A stretch of DNA of 64,000 bases, taken from the NCBI GenBank assembly GCA_016000045.1, contig JAECQY010000001.1, forward strand, positions 62,001-126,000. Reading direction: 5' to 3'. A program made the translations under genes and the position numbers. The stretch is from Myxococcaceae bacterium (GTDB lineage Bacteria > Myxococcota > UBA727 > JABDBI01). Below, piece after piece: positions 9,096 to 18,920 of this stretch (positions within the stretch are counted from its first letter, which is position 1; every line of letters starts with the position of its first letter). The notes beneath the pieces are model-generated. The model did not search any database, was not told where the DNA came from, and saw only the letters and a program-made list of their open reading frames with translations.

Positions 9096-10902
9096 AGCTC
9101 AGCAAAGTCTCCCAAAGAATCATCCGTTCTTCGAGTTTTTGGTGGTTTTGATTTTGGCGCTCTTGAAGTTTTCGTTGATCTTCAAGGCTCGTATTGAGGT
9201 AAAAACCGTCTTCAGAAAAGCAACGCTCGATCTCTTTCTGTTCAAGCTCCAGATTCTCAATCTCACTCAAAATCTCTTGCACTCTTTTTTCATTTTTTCT
9301 TTGCTCTCGATTATCTCGTCGAGGTTTCGCAACTTTGGAAGATCGATTGCCCGAAAGAGAGACGGGTTGCAGATAATCTTCTCCGTTTTTTTGCAGATAA
9401 TCTTCGAAACTTCCTAAAAATGGAGAAAGCCCTTGATGCGTAATCTCCCAAACCGTTTTAGCAAGACGCGAAACAAACCAACGATCGTGTGAAACAAATA
9501 CCAGCGTTCCTTCATAAAGAGAAAGAGCTTGAACCAGCGCCTCAATGGCTTCCAAATCCAAGTGATTGGTTGGCTCATCTAAGATCAATACATTGGGCTG
9601 CTGAATCATTAAGCGAGCGAGGTCTAAACGAGCCAGCTCCCCTCCCGATAAAGCGCTCAATTTTTTCAATGCATCGTCTCCCGAAAAAAGAACACGCCCG
9701 AGATAGCTTCGAACAAACCCGAGCGACTGTTCGGGACAAAACTGCCAAAGCCAACTTTCTGCCGTTTGATCTAATTTTTTGAGAAATGCTTCATGATCCT
9801 GAGCAAAATACCCAATCTGCGCTTCGTGTCCCCAAACAAAGTGGCCACCCTCTGCTGCAAGTTCAGACGTGAGGATCTTGAGCAAAGTCGATTTTCCAAC
9901 GCCATTGGGACCGATGATGCCAATTCGCTCTCCTCGACGAATGGATCCACTCACCCCTGTCAAGACAACCTTATCTCCAAAAGATTTACCCAGTGACTCT
10001 ATTTTCAGCACTTCACGCCCACTGGATCTTCGCAGAGGAAAAGCAAAGCTTGGATACCGACGAGAGCTTTCTACCCACTCTGGAATATCCATTTTCTCGA
10101 TCTGCTTCACTCGGCTTTGTGCTTGCCGAGCCTTCGTCGCCTTCGCCTTAAATCGATCCACAAAAGCTTGCTTATGAGCAATTTCAGCCTCAATACGAGC
10201 GATCTGGGCTTTCTTTTGCTCTTGAATCAAGCGTTTAGCGTTCTCAAAAGCCTCGTAATTCCCTGTAAACAAAGTCGCTGTTTGATAATCAATATCGAGG
10301 ATATGCGTGCTGATTCGATCCAGAAATCCTCGATCGTGAGAAATCACCAGCAGCGCTCCTGAAAACTGCAGCAAAAACTTTTCCAACCATCGAATGGTGA
10401 CAATGTCCAAGTGATTGGTTGGCTCGTCTAACAGCAAAACATCTGGAGCCGAAACCAAGCATTGCGCCAAAAGCACGCGTAACTTAAACCCGCCCGATAA
10501 AGAAGATACGGGCTGTTGATGTACCGAACTTGCAATCCCAAGCCCTTCTAAAATCGCTGCTGAACGAGACTCAAGCGTGTAAGCATCGGGTGGAATCGAG
10601 TCGCTCTGCCCCTGCAAGGCTTCGTAGGCAAGGCGATCGCCAAGCATCACACTTTGCAAAATACCAAGCGCATCGTTCAGAAACTGATCTTGCCTGAGAA
10701 AGCCAAGGCGAGAGGATTTAGGCCAAGAAATACGACCCAGGCTCGGCTCTTCTTCATCGGTTAAGATGCGCAGAAGAGTCGACTTGCCTGAGCCGTTGGA
10801 GCCAACCAGCCCAATGCGCTGACCGGGATTTAATTGAAAAGAAACATTCTCAAATAGGACCCGGGGCCCATACTGCTTCGCTAAGCCGCTGACGGATACC
10901 AT
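9094..10902 (-). CDS. ABC-F family ATPase (Uup/YheS type)
   Basis: A 602-residue soluble protein with two ABC cassettes and no membrane segments, typical of ABC-F ribosome-associated factors. The first cassette has GSNGSGKST, LSGGFKLR and LLLDEPTNHLD. The second has GPNGVGKST, LSGGELARLDLAR and LILDEPTNHLD. Between them lies the charged helical arm (P-site tRNA interaction motif region) rich in KAKATKARQAQSRVK, and a C-terminal coiled coil (about 530-602) follows, as in Uup-like members. ABC-F proteins rescue or tune translating ribosomes. Its start overlaps the preceding small gene by 22 bases, and rplC is further upstream, which fits a translation-linked operon. Confidence 0.9.
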   Translation of the reverse strand: MVSVSGLAKQYGPRVLFENVSFQLNPGQRIGLVGSNGSGKSTLLRILTDEEEPSLGRISWPKSSRLGFLRQDQFLNDALGILQSVMLGDRLAYEALQGQSDSIPPDAYTLESRSAAILEGLGIASSVHQQPVSSLSGGFKLRVLLAQCLVSAPDVLLLDEPTNHLDIVTIRWLEKFLLQFSGALLVISHDRGFLDRISTHILDIDYQTATLFTGNYEAFENAKRLIQEQKKAQIARIEAEIAHKQAFVDRFKAKATKARQAQSRVKQIEKMDIPEWVESSRRYPSFAFPLRRSSGREVLKIESLGKSFGDKVVLTGVSGSIRRGERIGIIGPNGVGKSTLLKILTSELAAEGGHFVWGHEAQIGYFAQDHEAFLKKLDQTAESWLWQFCPEQSLGFVRSYLGRVLFSGDDALKKLSALSGGELARLDLARLMIQQPNVLILDEPTNHLDLEAIEALVQALSLYEGTLVFVSHDRWFVSRLAKTVWEITHQGLSPFLGSFEDYLQKNGEDYLQPVSLSGNRSSKVAKPRRDNREQRKNEKRVQEILSEIENLELEQKEIERCFSEDGFYLNTSLEDQRKLQERQNQNHQKLEERMILWETLLS

Positions 10903-11171
10903 TCGTGGATGACCCGAGCGATTTCCTTAGCCTGTGCTTCTGAAGAAATATTAAACTTAGATTGAGGCAAGTATTGCTCGCCTCGTTTTTTGTAGCGGCG
11001 AACACTGATTTTAGGTTCGCGATACTCCTTCGTCTTTGGATCTATCTCTTGATAGAGAAACATCAAAGTCGCCCAAGCCCCTTTACTCAAAACATAACGT
11101 TTCAGTTCTTTGACTTTAAGCTCGCCTTCTTCTTCCCAGTTAACGGTCAATGCATCCAAAGCTTCGGACAT
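10881..11171 (-). CDS. Small conserved-looking basic protein
   Basis: A 96-residue protein between rplC and the ABC-F gene on the same strand. It contains KRYVLSKGAWATLMFLYQE, followed by VRRYKKRGEQYLPQSKFNIS. The basic, Tyr-rich middle with a KFNISSE strand is reminiscent of PC4-like single-strand-binding folds, but that is only an impression. Thirteen bases separate it from rplC, so co-transcription is likely. Function unknown. Confidence 0.65.
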   Translation of the reverse strand: MSEALDALTVNWEEEGELKVKELKRYVLSKGAWATLMFLYQEIDPKTKEYREPKISVRRYKKRGEQYLPQSKFNISSEAQAKEIARVIHEWYPSAA

Positions 11172-11184
11172 GTCAGACTCCTAA

Positions 11185-11931
11185 CTATTTCTTCTTCGCT
11201 GCGGGCTTGCCTTTAGCGCCTGCTTTCGAAGCCTTCATCGGGTTCTTGCTGCCTTCTTCTACCACGTGGCCGGCAACTCCTGGAAGCGCCTTCGGTTTAT
11301 GCGTTGAAGCAAAGACGTTCACAATCTTGCCTTTAGCGCCTGGAACCGCTCCTCGGACCAGTAAGAGGTTGTCTTCTGCAAGGGTGCGAATGACGCGCAA
11401 GTTTTGGGTCGTAATGGTTTCGTCACCCATGTGCCCTGCCATGCGTTTACCTTTCAAGACTTTGCCAGGCTTGGAACGCATCCCAATCGAACCACCGTGT
11501 CGGAAATATTCATGAGTACCGTGCGTACGGGGAAAACCGGAAAAATTATGCCGCTTCATTACCCCGGCAAAACCTTTTCCTTTGCTGGTTCCGGCAATAT
11601 CAACGGAGCTGACCTGATCAAAAAGCTCAAGCCCAATGGTGGCGCCTAGCTCGTAGGAATCTAAAGTTGTTTGATCCACGCGAAATTCGCACAAATGACG
11701 CAAAGCGCCCAAATTTGCTTTTGCCAAATGGCCTTTTTTCGGTTTGTTGAGCAACGAATCGCGAATGCTTCCCACGCCTAACTGCAAAGCGGTATAGCCA
11801 TCTTTTGCGATTATTTTCTTGGACACCACGTGATTAGGTTCAATCTTCAGAACCGTCACAGGAACGCGAACGCCGTCCTCTAAAAACACTTGTGTCATGC
11901 CAACTTTCGTAGCCATCAATCCAATCGTCAT
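11185..11931 (-). CDS. rplC: 50S ribosomal protein L3
   Basis: A 248-residue L3 with the hallmark KGFAGVMKRHNFSGFPRTHG, GSIGMRSKPGKVLKGKRMAG and the opening IGLMATKVGMTQVF. It is longer than E. coli L3 (209) because of an Ala/Lys tail (GAKGKPAAKKK). AAGGAG lies seven bases before the ATG. L3 is normally the second gene of the S10 operon, next to rpsJ and rplD. Here neither neighbour is present and it leads an operon with a small protein and an ABC-F factor. Either the operon has been split or this is a relocated copy. Confidence 0.95.
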   Translation of the reverse strand: MTIGLMATKVGMTQVFLEDGVRVPVTVLKIEPNHVVSKKIIAKDGYTALQLGVGSIRDSLLNKPKKGHLAKANLGALRHLCEFRVDQTTLDSYELGATIGLELFDQVSSVDIAGTSKGKGFAGVMKRHNFSGFPRTHGTHEYFRHGGSIGMRSKPGKVLKGKRMAGHMGDETITTQNLRVIRTLAEDNLLLVRGAVPGAKGKIVNVFASTHKPKALPGVAGHVVEEGSKNPMKASKAGAKGKPAAKKK

Positions 11932-11987
11932 TTTAATACTCCTTCGATCATTCAGGCAATAGCCTCAGAGGATCGCATGCAGGGAGC

Positions 11988-12016
11988 CTTATCGGTTACT
12001 TCAGCCAAAATGTCAA
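11988..12016 (-). promoter_or_regulatory. Likely sigma-70 promoter of rplC
   Basis: On the minus strand TTGACA (12016-12011) is followed by a 17-base spacer and GATAAG (11993-11988), a perfect -35 box and a 4/6 match to -10. The predicted start near 11981 gives a leader of about 50 bases before rplC. The -35 lies inside one arm of an inverted repeat (12010-12064). Confidence 0.6.
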
Positions 12017-12064
12017 AGGGGAGCCGGTGAAAATGGCTGATCTTCTAAATCTCCCCGTTGACAT
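12010..12064. repeat. Inverted repeat between rplC and a divergent gene
   Basis: Arms 12010-12023 and 12051-12064 are 14-base inverted copies of CTCCCC(G/T)TTGACAT with one mismatch, 27 bases apart. Each arm ends outward in TTGACA, so each carries the -35 box of a promoter facing away: rplC on the minus strand, and the 12092 gene on the plus strand. It may be a shared operator or a transcript hairpin. Confidence 0.6.
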
Positions 12065-12091
12065 GGTTCTATTTTTTAGGCATCAGGACGA

Positions 12092-12979
12092 ATGCTTAAA
12101 AAGCCTTTTTTGTATTGTTTATTAATAACATTACTAAACAATAATGTCGCTCAAGCCCAAGCAGTTCCTGAAAGCTATAAGTGGACACATAATATGGTTT
12201 TATCGCTTTTCAATACAATTTACTTTACGCTCCTGAACTCCAACAATCAAGTTGCCGACATCCATCAATGGACCCTTGATTCTCGAGGACTCACGAACAT
12301 TGTCTGGAACACAATGATTTACGGCTGGTCTAATAAGCTGGAAACGAGCTATATCCCGGAGCAGAATGAACGGATTAAAACCTTGGCGAATGTCGAACAA
12401 ATCCAAGCGATTCAAGAAGGTATTGCCCAAGCGAAATGGTGGGTCAATTGCGTTGGCTCTACCAGCCCGATGCTCACTCTCAACACCAACATGACGATGT
12501 TGGAAGAACGTTTTTATGAGCGAAAACTCTGGGCTGAAAACCATGGAGTGGACAGCGAGCTATCCAACACCGTCGGCTTCGGGCTTCTTTTCTTGAGCAA
12601 CGTTGGATTTTTTTACATCGTCCCTCCATTGCTAAAATCGATCAACCATCGCTTCTTTTCAACACTGCCCAGCGCCAACTGGATAGCTGAGAAGGCGTTC
12701 TCAAAAATTCCAAGCAAAATAGTGGCCTGTGCGGTTTTCTCAGGAGTGAGCGCAACCTATCAGGAAATCTTGATTTCGATCAAACATTTAGCCAATCAAT
12801 GGATACCGCAGCCCAACACGTTGAGCATCGCGCGTTTCGACGACTGCACACGCTGCTGGTTCGGAACCAATCTGTTTGGGAAAAATGGTCCCATTGGCTC
12901 TTATTTATCGGATTGGCGTCAAGCGTTTTTGGATTTTATGGAAGAGCCGATTGGGGCTGATCCAGAAAGTAATTTTTAA
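12092..12979 (+). CDS. Secreted or membrane-associated hypothetical protein
   Basis: A 295-residue protein with an N-terminal signal (LKKPFLYCLLITLLNNNVAQ, cut near AQA). An internal hydrophobic stretch (VGFGLLFLSNVGFFYIVPPLL) may span the membrane. Two Cys in DDCTRCWFG could form a disulfide. No family is recognised. Its start lies just downstream of the inverted repeat shared with rplC. Its 3' end overlaps the convergent gene by 44 bases. Confidence 0.6.
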   Translation: MLKKPFLYCLLITLLNNNVAQAQAVPESYKWTHNMVLSLFNTIYFTLLNSNNQVADIHQWTLDSRGLTNIVWNTMIYGWSNKLETSYIPEQNERIKTLANVEQIQAIQEGIAQAKWWVNCVGSTSPMLTLNTNMTMLEERFYERKLWAENHGVDSELSNTVGFGLLFLSNVGFFYIVPPLLKSINHRFFSTLPSANWIAEKAFSKIPSKIVACAVFSGVSATYQEILISIKHLANQWIPQPNTLSIARFDDCTRCWFGTNLFGKNGPIGSYLSDWRQAFLDFMEEPIGADPESNF

Positions 12980-13901
12980 GAAAATCAGCGCATTTTCGAT
13001 AACGCGACGCATGCTCGTGGTTGTTGGTCGGGACCCCATCCTGACCCATTCGGTGCAGAGCATTTTCCTCGAATCCATAACTCAGCTGCTGAAAACCTCG
13101 CGTATATCGATTGTTTACCTGTGTTCTTTTCACCTGAGCCTTGGCTAAGACGTAAGAGATCATCAAATCATCGGAAAAACGGCAGTCTTTGCTCTTTTTT
13201 GCAATTCGCTCCAGCTGATCAACCTCGATATCCGACACGCGATAAACCACCCCATGAAATCCTTCCAAGATATCGCATGCGGAAATATCTTTCGAATCAC
13301 AGCGGCTTTCTTCGACCAGCCGAGGAAATTCTCGAACGCCAAAATCAGAAGCATCTCTGCCTGAGCCTCCAAACGCTCCAGAACCCTGAATCGTCTGGTA
13401 AACAAGCTCTTGAGGCAAACCCATGGGATACACCGTATCATCATCTAGGGTCATCACCACTTTTTCGAACCAGGATCCAGGTCGTTGACGCGCTTCTTTG
13501 ACAGCGGGTATGAGCTTCATCACAGGCCCTAAATCTTCTTCTTCTCGGAGAATCTCGATTTTGTTCGAATAATTTCGAAGTTCAGCCAAGAAGGAATCCG
13601 AATAAACGTTTTGAGGATCGTTTCGATAGTATTTGGGTAGAGAAATAAAAACAGCGGTCGCCAAATCGAAATCCAGGGTGGATAGAACTTGCTGAAGATG
13701 CGGAATTCGCTCGGGGCTGGTGGTTAAAGAAAAATAAATTTCGTATTTTTTCAACTTCTGCCGGGAAGCAGTGTCTAACAGACGTTTCGGAGTATTTTTT
13801 ACGCTTTCAATCGCCTCTTCATCTGTGATCTGATTTTTGCAACTTGGCAGAACATTGATCAGGACAATGATTCGTGTGATTTTTAAAAAAACATCGATCA
13901 C
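12936..13901 (-). CDS. Glycosyltransferase-like putative lipoprotein
   Basis: About 321 residues from a GTG at 13901. That start gives a short basic n-region, the hydrophobic IIVLINVLPSC and a lipobox-like LPSC. A longer frame from 14072 would run into priA, which is divergent. The body has YFSLTTSPERIPHLQQVL, an opening seen in some glycosyltransferase-like proteins. VVMTLDDDTVYP, about 120 residues later, looks like a DxD metal/nucleotide-sugar site, and a RFSDDLMISY segment follows. These suggest a family 2-like or DUF-type transferase, but a lipoprotein glycosyltransferase would be odd, so either the start or the function could be wrong. No good ribosome site is visible. Confidence 0.5.
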   Translation of the reverse strand: MIDVFLKITRIIVLINVLPSCKNQITDEEAIESVKNTPKRLLDTASRQKLKKYEIYFSLTTSPERIPHLQQVLSTLDFDLATAVFISLPKYYRNDPQNVYSDSFLAELRNYSNKIEILREEEDLGPVMKLIPAVKEARQRPGSWFEKVVMTLDDDTVYPMGLPQELVYQTIQGSGAFGGSGRDASDFGVREFPRLVEESRCDSKDISACDILEGFHGVVYRVSDIEVDQLERIAKKSKDCRFSDDLMISYVLAKAQVKRTQVNNRYTRGFQQLSYGFEENALHRMGQDGVPTNNHEHASRYRKCADFLKNYFLDQPQSALP

Positions 13902-14019
13902 ATTTTTCACGGACACTATTTTGTCGAACGGTTTATGAAGTGTCAAGCTCTCATCGACGAGCTTAAAAAAATCCGCTCCATCTTGCGTATTTCTAAAATC
14001 TAGGGTCAACTGCCGAGCC

Positions 14020-16047
14020 GTGCATGCAATCGATGTTGCCGTTCCAAACGCAGGAATTTTCGGCACACTCACCTATACGTTCTCACTCGCTTTGCCATCC
14101 GAAAAACTCATCGGGTGTCGAGTGCTGGTTCCTCTTCAATCGCGTTCTGTGGTTGGGGTAATCCTTGCAGTATCTCCATTGCCCAGCGATTTTCAAGTCC
14201 GTTCTCTGAAAGCGATTGAATCCATCCTCGAGACAGAGCCCATCGTCACTTCCGAGCAAATCGAATTGGCTCGGTTCGTAGCAGACTATTACCGGGCTCC
14301 GCTTGGAGAAGTGATCAGACTGTGTTTGCCTCCCAATACTCCGCGTTCCTTGAAAGCCGGAAGCCTACCTCAAAAAAGAAAAAAACCGAGCGCTCGTAGG
14401 GTTTTAGAACCCGCAGAACCCATCCTTTTAAACTTTGAACAAGAACAGGCCTTGCAAACCATTTTAGGACCTCAAAAAACTTTTCTCTTGGAAGGAGTAA
14501 CAGGCTCTGGAAAAACCGAAGTTTACATCCATACCACCCAAAGTATGCTGGACGAGGGGAAAAGCGTTTTGGTCGTCGTGCCAGAAATCGGCCTCACGCC
14601 TCAACTCAAAGATCGATTTGAGCAACAACTCGGCAAACCCGTCTGTATGCTCCACTCAGGGCTCTCTCATTCGCAAAGAGATCAAGCTCTCACCGCTCTT
14701 CGTACCGCTCAAGTTCGAATTGCCATCGGAGCGCGTTCGGCCATTTTCGCGCCTCTTCCGAACCTTGGCCTGATTGTCGTTGATGAAGAACACGACCCGA
14801 GCTTCAAGCAAGAAGAGTCGCCTCGCTACCAAGCTCGAGACATTGCTTTGTGGCGGGCTAAAAACGAAAATGCCAAAATTATTTTAGGTTCAGCGACTCC
14901 TTCTTTAGAGAGCATCAATAACGTTCAAAAAGGCCTCATTGCTCATATTGCCCTGAAAAACCGGGCCATCTCTACCTCCTTCTTACCCCAGGTGGAACTT
15001 GTTGACTTAAAAGGCGTGCGCTCGACAGCAAAATCCAGCGGGCAGAGCCGATCGATTTTATCGCCTCGCCTGCTTTCCAAGATGCGGGATACCATCGCTC
15101 AAGGAAATCAGGTCCTCCTTTTTTTGAATCGCCGGGGCTATTCTTCCTTAGCGGTTTGTGATTTTTGCGGCCAACAAGCTCATTGTCCTTCCTGTTCCGT
15201 ATGCCTCACCCTGCACTATCAAGAGCAGCTTCTCCGCTGTCATTTGTGTGATTATCAAAGCTCCCCCAGCCAAAGTTGCTCACACTGCCAAGAAGGGCCT
15301 GTGCTCTACTTGGGCATTGGGACGGAACGGGTGGAAGAAGAAGTTCGCTTGCATTTTCCGAAGGTACCCGTTGCCCGATTGGATCGCGATACCGCTAAGA
15401 CCAGTCAACGAACCCAAGAAATTCTCAATCAGTTGCATGATGGAGAAGCGCAAATCTTGATTGGAACGCAAATGATTGCCAAAGGACACGATTTCGAACG
15501 CCTAACCTTGGTGGGTGTTGTATTGGCTGACCTTGGACTGTCTGCTCCTGATTTTCGTGCCAGCGAACGAACTTTCCAATTGCTCATTCAGGTCGCTGGA
15601 CGTGCCGGAAGGCGCTCTCAATCCGGAACCGTGATCATTCAAACTTTTAATCCAGAAAATAAGCTTTTTGAAAACCTAGTAAATCATAATATTACGAACT
15701 TTAACAAAAACGAACTGGCTCACAGAAAAAGCTCTCACCAGCCTCCTTTTGTTCGAGGAACGTTAATACGATTTGAGTCTACAGAACCGCTCGGAGCCGA
15801 ACAAAAAGCCTATGAAACAGCGGAAAAAATCACTCAAGCCATCCACACGCTCGGCCTCAAATCCCAGGCTCAACTCTTAGGACCCGCCAAAGCACCGATT
15901 GAAAAATTACGCAATCGTTGGCGCTGGCAGCTCTACTTGAAAACAAGCAACCATCAGACTCGCACCCAAATCCTAGACACTCTACGGCTTCGAAATACCC
16001 CTAAATTACGGATCGTCATCGATATCGACCCACAGCAATTTAGCTAA
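14020..16047 (+). CDS. priA: Primosomal protein N' (replication restart helicase PriA)
   Basis: A 675-residue helicase that rebuilds replication forks. Visible motifs are Walker A GVTGSGKTEVYI, DEEHD in VVDEEHDPSFKQ, GSATPSLES, the zinc-binding region (CDFCGQQAHCPSC, CHLCDY, CSHCQ), ATP motif QMIAKGHDFE and VAGRAGRR. The N-terminal DNA-binding domain begins AIDVAVPNAG from the GTG at 14020. Length fits the family. The likely terminator at 16060-16107 separates it from secA. Confidence 0.95.
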   Translation: MHAIDVAVPNAGIFGTLTYTFSLALPSEKLIGCRVLVPLQSRSVVGVILAVSPLPSDFQVRSLKAIESILETEPIVTSEQIELARFVADYYRAPLGEVIRLCLPPNTPRSLKAGSLPQKRKKPSARRVLEPAEPILLNFEQEQALQTILGPQKTFLLEGVTGSGKTEVYIHTTQSMLDEGKSVLVVVPEIGLTPQLKDRFEQQLGKPVCMLHSGLSHSQRDQALTALRTAQVRIAIGARSAIFAPLPNLGLIVVDEEHDPSFKQEESPRYQARDIALWRAKNENAKIILGSATPSLESINNVQKGLIAHIALKNRAISTSFLPQVELVDLKGVRSTAKSSGQSRSILSPRLLSKMRDTIAQGNQVLLFLNRRGYSSLAVCDFCGQQAHCPSCSVCLTLHYQEQLLRCHLCDYQSSPSQSCSHCQEGPVLYLGIGTERVEEEVRLHFPKVPVARLDRDTAKTSQRTQEILNQLHDGEAQILIGTQMIAKGHDFERLTLVGVVLADLGLSAPDFRASERTFQLLIQVAGRAGRRSQSGTVIIQTFNPENKLFENLVNHNITNFNKNELAHRKSSHQPPFVRGTLIRFESTEPLGAEQKAYETAEKITQAIHTLGLKSQAQLLGPAKAPIEKLRNRWRWQLYLKTSNHQTRTQILDTLRLRNTPKLRIVIDIDPQQFS

Positions 16048-16059
16048 TTTCCCTTGAAT

Positions 16060-16107
16060 AACCCCGGTATTTCAGGGGAGCTTACCCTGAAATAGGGTTG
16101 TTTTATC
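16060..16107 (+). terminator. Terminator after priA
   Basis: A stem of TATTTCAGGG against CCCTGAAATA, extended by AACCC against GGGTT across a three-base bulge, is followed by TTGTTTTATC. The T-tract is interrupted, so termination may be partial. Confidence 0.6.
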
Positions 16108-16190
16108 GGTTAGTGTCGTATAAAATTCCAATTAGAACGATTGATGAACAAGAGCAGTATGCTTGACCGAAGTGGCCAGGTTCGATAGAA

Positions 16191-18920
16191 ATGCGCCCTA
16201 TGCAGCTAATTACCAAAATATTTGGCACCCAAAACAGTCGAGAACTCAAGGCAATGGAACCGCGAATCGCTGCGATCAATGCTTTAGAGCCTCAGATAGC
16301 GAGCTTGAGCGATGTCGAATTAATTTTCAGGCTGCAAAACATCAAGCAATCGGTTACTGCCGCTTGCCAAGACCATCGTAAGGCTGCTGTTAACAGCCTG
16401 CTCGATCCGATTCTTCACGAAGTATTTGCCATTGTCCGAGAAGCCGGTCGCCGGGTTTTGAACATGCGGCATTACGATGTTCAACTGATTGGTGGCATGA
16501 CCTTGCACAGTGGAAGAATCGCCGAAATGAAAACCGGCGAAGGCAAAACCTTGATGGCTACCTTGCCAGCGGTCTTAAACGCCATGACAGGTCGCGGCGT
16601 TCACATTGTCACGGTCAACGACTATCTGGCTTCTCGAGATGCGGATTGGATGGGTCGAATTTACCGATTTCTGGGTCTCAGCGTTGGTGTTGTGATCCCG
16701 CACCAATCGGAAGAAGAAAAATGCCAAGCTTATTTAGCCGATATTACTTACGGCCAAAATAACGAATTCGGATTCGATTACCTGCGCGATAACATGAAAT
16801 TCGAACTGTCCGATTACAGGCAAAGAGGGCATCAATTTGCCATTGTGGATGAAGTCGATTCGATTTTGATCGATGAAGCCAGAACGCCTCTGATTATTTC
16901 AGGCCCTGCCCAAGAAAACGCCGAAAAGTATAAACACACCAACTCCATTATCCCAAGACTCCGCAAAGATGCCGATTACAGCATCGATGAAAAAAGCAGA
17001 TCCGTCATGCTCACCGAAATTGGCAACGAAAAAGCCGAAAAGCTGCTCGGTCTTGAGAACTTATACGATCCCGCCAATATCGAGACCTTGCATCACTTAA
17101 ATCAAGCCCTTCGCGCGCATTCCCTGTTTAAGCGCGATATCGACTATGTGATTGAGCGCGGTGAAGTGGTCATTGTGGATGAACATACCGGTCGCCTCAT
17201 GCATGGCCGTCGTTGGTCGGATGGACTTCATCAGGCCATTGAAGCCAAAGAAAACGTTCGTGTTCAAGCCGAAAATCAAACCTTGGCGACCATTACCTTC
17301 CAGAATTACTTCCGCATGTACCAAAAACTCAGCGGAATGACGGGTACGGCCGATACCGAAGCCGAAGAGTTTGCTAAAATTTACGATTTGGATGTTCTGG
17401 TCATCCCCACCAACAAAGCCATGAGCCGCTTGGACGAGCAAGATCAAGTTTATAAAACGGAGCGTGAGAAGTTTGATGTTATCGCAGCTGACATCGAAGT
17501 CGCGCACAAAAAAGAGCAGCCGGTTCTCGTTGGAACGGTCTCTGTTGAGAAATCGGAGATACTTTCCAAAAAGCTGAATAAGCTTAATATTCCTCATCAT
17601 GTTCTGAATGCGAAGAAGCATCGAGACGAGGCGGCCATTATCTCTCAGGCCGGTCGATTGGGATCGGTCACGATTGCTACCAATATGGCGGGCCGTGGTA
17701 CCGATATCATTCTCGGTGGTGACCCGGAATTTATGGCTCGAGATGCCGTAGCCAAGCAACTTTCTGAAACCGACGAACAAATCGCCGAGTTTGCTTTCTT
17801 ATCGGGCAGGCCGGACCTGATTATTCCAGACCCGAACCGACAAGAGTTTCAAGAAAAAGCGATCCAGCTTTATGCACACGAGCTCGAGAAAGCAGAACAA
17901 ATTTGCAAAAAAGAAAAGCAGAACGTGCTCGCAGCCGGCGGTTTACGAATCATTGGAACCGAACGTCATGAGTCTCGCCGCATAGACAATCAACTTCGAG
18001 GTCGTTCTGGGCGGCAAGGAGATCCAGGATCCAGCCGCTTCTATTTGTCTCTTCAAGATGACCTGATGCGCATTTTCGGTTCGGATCGCATGATTAGCGT
18101 GATGGAGCGCTTAGGAATGCAGGATGGAGAGCCCATTGAACATCCTTGGGTATCGAAATCGATCGAAAATGCTCAAAAGCGTGTAGAAGGCTTTCACTTT
18201 GATAGTCGTAAGCAGATCATTGAATACGACGATGTGATGAACCAGCAAAGAAATGCGATTTATTCGCTTCGCCGACAGGTACTCGGAGGCGAAAACATTC
18301 GAAAATTGGTCTTTGATCTGGTGGAAGAAGCCATTATTAATCAGGTGCAAATCGCAACTCCGGAAAAAACATCCCCTCACGAATGGAAGCTTGAGGAGCT
18401 TTGTGCGGACGTAAACGCTTTGACTGGAGTCCGCATCGATGTCCAGGATCTACCACTCGATCGAAACGAGTTAATGGATTTTATCTATACTCAACTTTCT
18501 AAATTCTACACACAAAAAGAAAAATCCATTGATTCGGAAATGATGCGACGAGTCGAACGACTCACTTATCTTCAAATTATCGATCAGTTTTGGAAAGATC
18601 ACCTACAAGCGATGGATCATCTTCGAGAAGGTATTCACTTCCAGGGTTATGCTCAGAAAGATCCGAAGCAAGAATATAAGAAAGAAGGATTTGTTCTCTT
18701 TAATACCATGCGTTCTCATTTACGTTACGCGGTTTTAGAACGGATTTTTAAATCTGAGATTCGAATCTCTTCGCATCAGCAACTCATGGAAGATATGGCT
18801 CGTTTGGAAGCCATGCAAAAAGCCGCCCAAGATGAATTAGAACGACGCCAATCCTTGCCTGATCAGCCCGAATCTGACCCCAAGCCTAATCGCCAGCAGC
18901 GTCGTCGACAAAAAGCATGA
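16191..18920 (+). CDS. secA: Preprotein translocase ATPase SecA
   Basis: A 909-residue motor that drives proteins through SecYEG. Motifs: MKTGEGKTLMATLP Walker A, DEVDSILIDEARTPLI, TVNDYLASRDADWMGRIY, TNMAGRGTDIILGGDPE and RGRSGRQGDPGSSRF. The C-terminus ends in a basic NRQQRRRQKA and lacks the CxCxSGx8CH zinc motif that often binds SecB, so it may work without SecB. An ATG three codons downstream (16200) is an equally good start. The last four bases overlap rsmA (ATGA). Confidence 0.97.
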   Translation: MRPMQLITKIFGTQNSRELKAMEPRIAAINALEPQIASLSDVELIFRLQNIKQSVTAACQDHRKAAVNSLLDPILHEVFAIVREAGRRVLNMRHYDVQLIGGMTLHSGRIAEMKTGEGKTLMATLPAVLNAMTGRGVHIVTVNDYLASRDADWMGRIYRFLGLSVGVVIPHQSEEEKCQAYLADITYGQNNEFGFDYLRDNMKFELSDYRQRGHQFAIVDEVDSILIDEARTPLIISGPAQENAEKYKHTNSIIPRLRKDADYSIDEKSRSVMLTEIGNEKAEKLLGLENLYDPANIETLHHLNQALRAHSLFKRDIDYVIERGEVVIVDEHTGRLMHGRRWSDGLHQAIEAKENVRVQAENQTLATITFQNYFRMYQKLSGMTGTADTEAEEFAKIYDLDVLVIPTNKAMSRLDEQDQVYKTEREKFDVIAADIEVAHKKEQPVLVGTVSVEKSEILSKKLNKLNIPHHVLNAKKHRDEAAIISQAGRLGSVTIATNMAGRGTDIILGGDPEFMARDAVAKQLSETDEQIAEFAFLSGRPDLIIPDPNRQEFQEKAIQLYAHELEKAEQICKKEKQNVLAAGGLRIIGTERHESRRIDNQLRGRSGRQGDPGSSRFYLSLQDDLMRIFGSDRMISVMERLGMQDGEPIEHPWVSKSIENAQKRVEGFHFDSRKQIIEYDDVMNQQRNAIYSLRRQVLGGENIRKLVFDLVEEAIINQVQIATPEKTSPHEWKLEELCADVNALTGVRIDVQDLPLDRNELMDFIYTQLSKFYTQKEKSIDSEMMRRVERLTYLQIIDQFWKDHLQAMDHLREGIHFQGYAQKDPKQEYKKEGFVLFNTMRSHLRYAVLERIFKSEIRISSHQQLMEDMARLEAMQKAAQDELERRQSLPDQPESDPKPNRQQRRRQKA

